From contig CAMOLN010000042.1 of the NCBI GenBank assembly GCA_946618745.1, positions 1-7,445 of the forward strand: DNA of 7,445 nucleotides. Direction: 5' to 3'. The stretch comes from an uncultured Alphaproteobacteria bacterium. GTDB taxonomy: Bacteria > Pseudomonadota > Alphaproteobacteria > RF32 > CAG-239. Numbering within the stretch: the stretch's first letter is position 1; the number at the start of each line of letters is the position of its first letter. Positions 6,061-7,445 of this stretch are shown piece after piece. Made by a program: the position numbers and the translations under genes. Under the pieces are notes generated by a model that saw only the letters and a list, made by a program, of their open reading frames with translations, did no database searches and was not told where the DNA came from.

Positions 6061-6090
6061 ATACCTACCCTTTGCGGTGGGTATTTTTTT
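6061..6090 (+). terminator. Rho-independent terminator
   Basis: ATACCTACC (6061-6069) pairs with GGTGGGTAT (6076-6084) over 9 bp with one G-T pair, closing a 6-base loop CTTTGC, and is followed directly by a run of T to 6090. The T run is on the + strand side only, so it ends a + strand transcript and not the - strand genes. This is the clearest non-coding signal in the window and is the main evidence that something short is transcribed just before it. Confidence 0.75.
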
Positions 6091-6165
6091 ATGCCGTAAA
6101 AGCCCCGTATAAACCTAACATAATTTCAATATTAAATTTCCTAATGCTGTCATAATTTGACATTT

Positions 6166-6522
6166 TCACTTCTTTTGTCGGCGTATCAAAATACCTTTCA
6201 TATACGGAGTTCTGTTGTGCGTTTCATAAATAATCTTTTTTTCATCTTCCGTACAACCGAGCAATATTTTAATTTCGGAATCTTTTTTCAGCAAGTCAAC
6301 AATGCACATAACGGCGTCAACTTGCATTCCGCGGCTTCCCAACCACACGTCTATGCCGGCACCATCCATTGAGGATGTATCTCTTAAATAGCCGTAATCA
6401 ACTTTGTATACAAAGTCGGGAAATTTCGGGTGTACCGTTCCCTTTGGACGGTCAATAATCACTTCCGATTTACTTACCAATTCATCTAATGCTTTCCAAA
6501 ATTCACTATTATATTCTTTCAT
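6166..6522 (-). CDS. Short family-I inorganic pyrophosphatase-like protein
   Basis: The enzyme family hydrolyses pyrophosphate to phosphate with Mg2+. The 118 residues contain IIDRPKGTVHP (22-32), FVYKVDYGYL (37-46) and SMDGAGIDVWLG (51-62), the core of family-I enzymes. Compared with E. coli Ppa (about 175 residues), Tyr39 and Tyr43 match Tyr51 and Tyr55, Asp53 and Asp58 match Asp65 and Asp70, and Asp76 and Asp81 match Asp97 and Asp102. The middle Asp67 is Ala55, and the loop holding Arg43 is missing. It is a compact subfamily whose activity is less certain. AAGGAG at 6531-6536 overlaps the stop codon of the upstream polymerase gene, so the two are one operon. No strong terminator follows; TGTCA/TGACA (6148-6162) is a 5-bp inverted repeat without a T run. 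Confidence 0.82.
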   Translation of the reverse strand: MKEYNSEFWKALDELVSKSEVIIDRPKGTVHPKFPDFVYKVDYGYLRDTSSMDGAGIDVWLGSRGMQVDAVMCIVDLLKKDSEIKILLGCTEDEKKIIYETHNRTPYMKGILIRRQKK

Positions 6523-6534
6523 TTCTGTATCTCC

Positions 6535-7445
6535 TTACACGCCTGTCTTAACAATCCCTTTGCCGAATTTGGCTTCCAGTTCATCAACGAGGTGCGAGAG
6601 TTTGTCGTCGTGCGGTTTGATTTCCTCAAACAGCGATTGTTGCACTTCGCCATAGGTCAAATGTGTCAGCGTTACGCCGGTTGAGCGATAAATTAAATTC
6701 GGCCGGTAAAGTTGTTTCAAAAGGCTCATAGCGGTCGTGCGCACTTCTTGGTCGCCGTTGGTCGGGTTCGGCAGTTTTGTCTCAATGGCGAGATATTTGA
6801 AGTCTTTGGTTCGGAGCATAACTTCCACCCTTTGGCAAAATCCGTTCCACCACCGCAACTTCTGACAAGCTTCGTGAACGTGCCGATTTAATTCATGTTC
6901 CAAATATTCCAAACTCTGCGTAAAGTCCTCAAAACTGCGTGTTACCTGTATGCTTTGCGGCGCGGTGGGTTCGTTATTTACCAAAGATGTGGCAATACCG
7001 CTCAGTTCGCTTTTCAAATTTAATCCGTTTATGCCGAAAGCTTTTCTAATCCAGCCGTTTTCTTTTTCTACAAAATCTTTAATCGTAAAAATGCCGCTGA
7101 ACTTCATGTGCTCGCTGTTTTTACGCCCGATACCGCTGACGTCCTCAATCGGCATTTCGCCCACAATATCCAAGATTTTATCCGGCGGAATAACGAATAT
7201 CCCGTTGTTGCTCTTGGCTTTATCACTCGCCAATTTTGCGAGCGTTTTAGAAGTCCCCAAGCCGATGGAAACGGGAATACCGACCTTGTCCCATACGGTC
7301 TGGCGGATATTTTTGATGATGTCGGTATAAGTTGAGTGATAAACCTTATTGAGGCTGGTCAAATCAATAAAAGCTTCATCAACCGAGGTGACTTCGACAT
7401 CAGGACTGAAAGTTTTGATGGTGTCCATCACCTCGCGCGAAATCT
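6535..7445 (-). CDS. umuC: Y-family translesion DNA polymerase (UmuC/DinB-like), N-terminus beyond window
   Basis: Error-prone polymerases of this family copy past damaged bases. 302 residues are visible; the frame is open to the window edge (ISREVMDTIK), so GTG 7431 is not the start. Roughly 80 residues with the first palm Asp should lie outside. SVDEAFIDL contains the catalytic Asp22-Glu23 pair (E. coli UmuC Asp101-Glu102). SIGLGTSKTLAKLASDKAK (59-77) ends the palm, VSGIGRK (102-108) is the thumb helix-hairpin-helix, and RSFEDFTQSLEYL starts the little-finger domain. QQSLF (268-272; bases 6628-6642) fits the QxxLF sliding-clamp motif. The TRSF-type little finger and KLRWWNG region favour UmuC over DinB, but umuD would be off-window. 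Its base composition is richer in G+C (28 of 60 at 6601-6660) than the cysteine-rich gene (22 of 60 at 4801-4860). Confidence 0.88.
   Translation of the reverse strand, partial: ISREVMDTIKTFSPDVEVTSVDEAFIDLTSLNKVYHSTYTDIIKNIRQTVWDKVGIPVSIGLGTSKTLAKLASDKAKSNNGIFVIPPDKILDIVGEMPIEDVSGIGRKNSEHMKFSGIFTIKDFVEKENGWIRKAFGINGLNLKSELSGIATSLVNNEPTAPQSIQVTRSFEDFTQSLEYLEHELNRHVHEACQKLRWWNGFCQRVEVMLRTKDFKYLAIETKLPNPTNGDQEVRTTAMSLLKQLYRPNLIYRSTGVTLTHLTYGEVQQSLFEEIKPHDDKLSHLVDELEAKFGKGIVKTGV

Larger units (their letters stand above)
5921..6090 (+). ncRNA. Candidate structured small transcript ending at an intrinsic terminator
   Basis: This short + strand unit has no gene after it: the next genes are on the opposite strand. 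It contains a perfect hairpin GGCACAC-GGGG-GTGTGCC (5960-5977) and a 5-bp hairpin with a GTAA (GNRA-type) loop (5979-5992). It also contains an 8-bp hairpin GATTTTTT/AAAAAATC (6011-6029), and a competing long helix pairs 6003-6008 with 6040-6045 and 6010-6014 with 6035-6039 around one bulged C. It ends in the terminator at 6061-6090. Mutually exclusive pairings are typical of regulatory RNA, but no known class (6S, SRP, tmRNA, RNase P or a riboswitch) is recognised. It may be a small RNA, an attenuated leader that lost its gene, or a dispersed intergenic repeat. The 5' end is unknown; a weak TTGATT...TTAAAA promoter lies at about 5890-5920. Confidence 0.35.

Noticed and set aside
5921..6090. 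A known housekeeping RNA (SRP 4.5S, 6S, tmRNA or RNase P)
   Set aside because: I looked for the SRP loop GGAAGCAGCC, the tmRNA CCA-type end and the RNase P GAGGAAAGTCC core and found none. Only generic hairpins are present.
6157..6185. TTGACA on the + strand as a -35 box
   Set aside because: It lies at the 3' end of a - strand gene and no -10 box occurs 16-18 bases on. It is also half of a 5-bp inverted repeat.
6950..7330. + strand open frames opposite the Y-family polymerase
   Set aside because: They are antisense to a gene with catalytic motifs intact and have no family resemblance.
1..7445. tRNA genes, CRISPR arrays and insertion-sequence ends
   Set aside because: No TTCGA T-loop within a cloverleaf, no regularly spaced direct repeats and no transposase-like frame were seen by eye.

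Overview
This AT-rich window comes from a bacterium with clear AAGGAG-type ribosome binding sites. The gene content (a polyferredoxin, a ferredoxin-fused dihydropyrimidine dehydrogenase subunit, a cysteine-rich secreted protein) suggests a host- or gut-associated, largely anaerobic organism. An AT-rich alphaproteobacterium of animal guts is my guess, at low confidence. No rRNA, tRNA, CRISPR array or insertion sequence is visible.

Layout. (1) Bases 1-2351, + strand: a tightly packed redox and repair operon. It holds the 3' part of a membrane polyferredoxin (NapH/YccM-like), a flavodoxin-fold flavoprotein whose start overlaps the previous stop, a SnoaL/NTF2-like ester cyclase-type protein, and an O6-alkylguanine-DNA alkyltransferase (ogt). 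(2) Bases 2386-3576, - strand and convergent with ogt: preA, a dihydropyrimidine dehydrogenase catalytic subunit with its own two-cluster ferredoxin domain, but with no preT beside it. (3) Bases 3577-4060: a stretch of about 480 bases with an AT-rich preA promoter region, a small ORF interrupted by an in-frame TAG, and what looks like the C-terminal stub of a WYL-domain regulator. (4) Bases 4061-5581, - strand: a 506-residue secreted protein with about 46 cysteines, built from repeated CxxCD modules and carrying a 76-residue internal duplication. (5) Bases 5582-6165: a gap holding a 31-codon ORF on the - strand with a ribosome binding site and a leader hairpin. Divergent from it, a short + strand unit contains a 17-codon ORF, several stable hairpins and a good intrinsic terminator. 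(6) Bases 6166-7445, - strand: the C-terminal three quarters of a Y-family (UmuC-like) translesion polymerase, followed by a short family-I inorganic pyrophosphatase-like gene whose ribosome binding site overlaps the polymerase stop codon.

How the parts may work together. The first operon couples an electron-carrying Fe-S membrane protein to a soluble flavoprotein. The polymerase/pyrophosphatase pair joins a PPi-producing enzyme to a possible PPi-consuming one. The least explained parts are the cysteine-rich modular protein and the structured small + strand transcript at about 5920-6090. These are the best candidates for something undescribed. Nothing here can be firmly called a new system from sequence alone.
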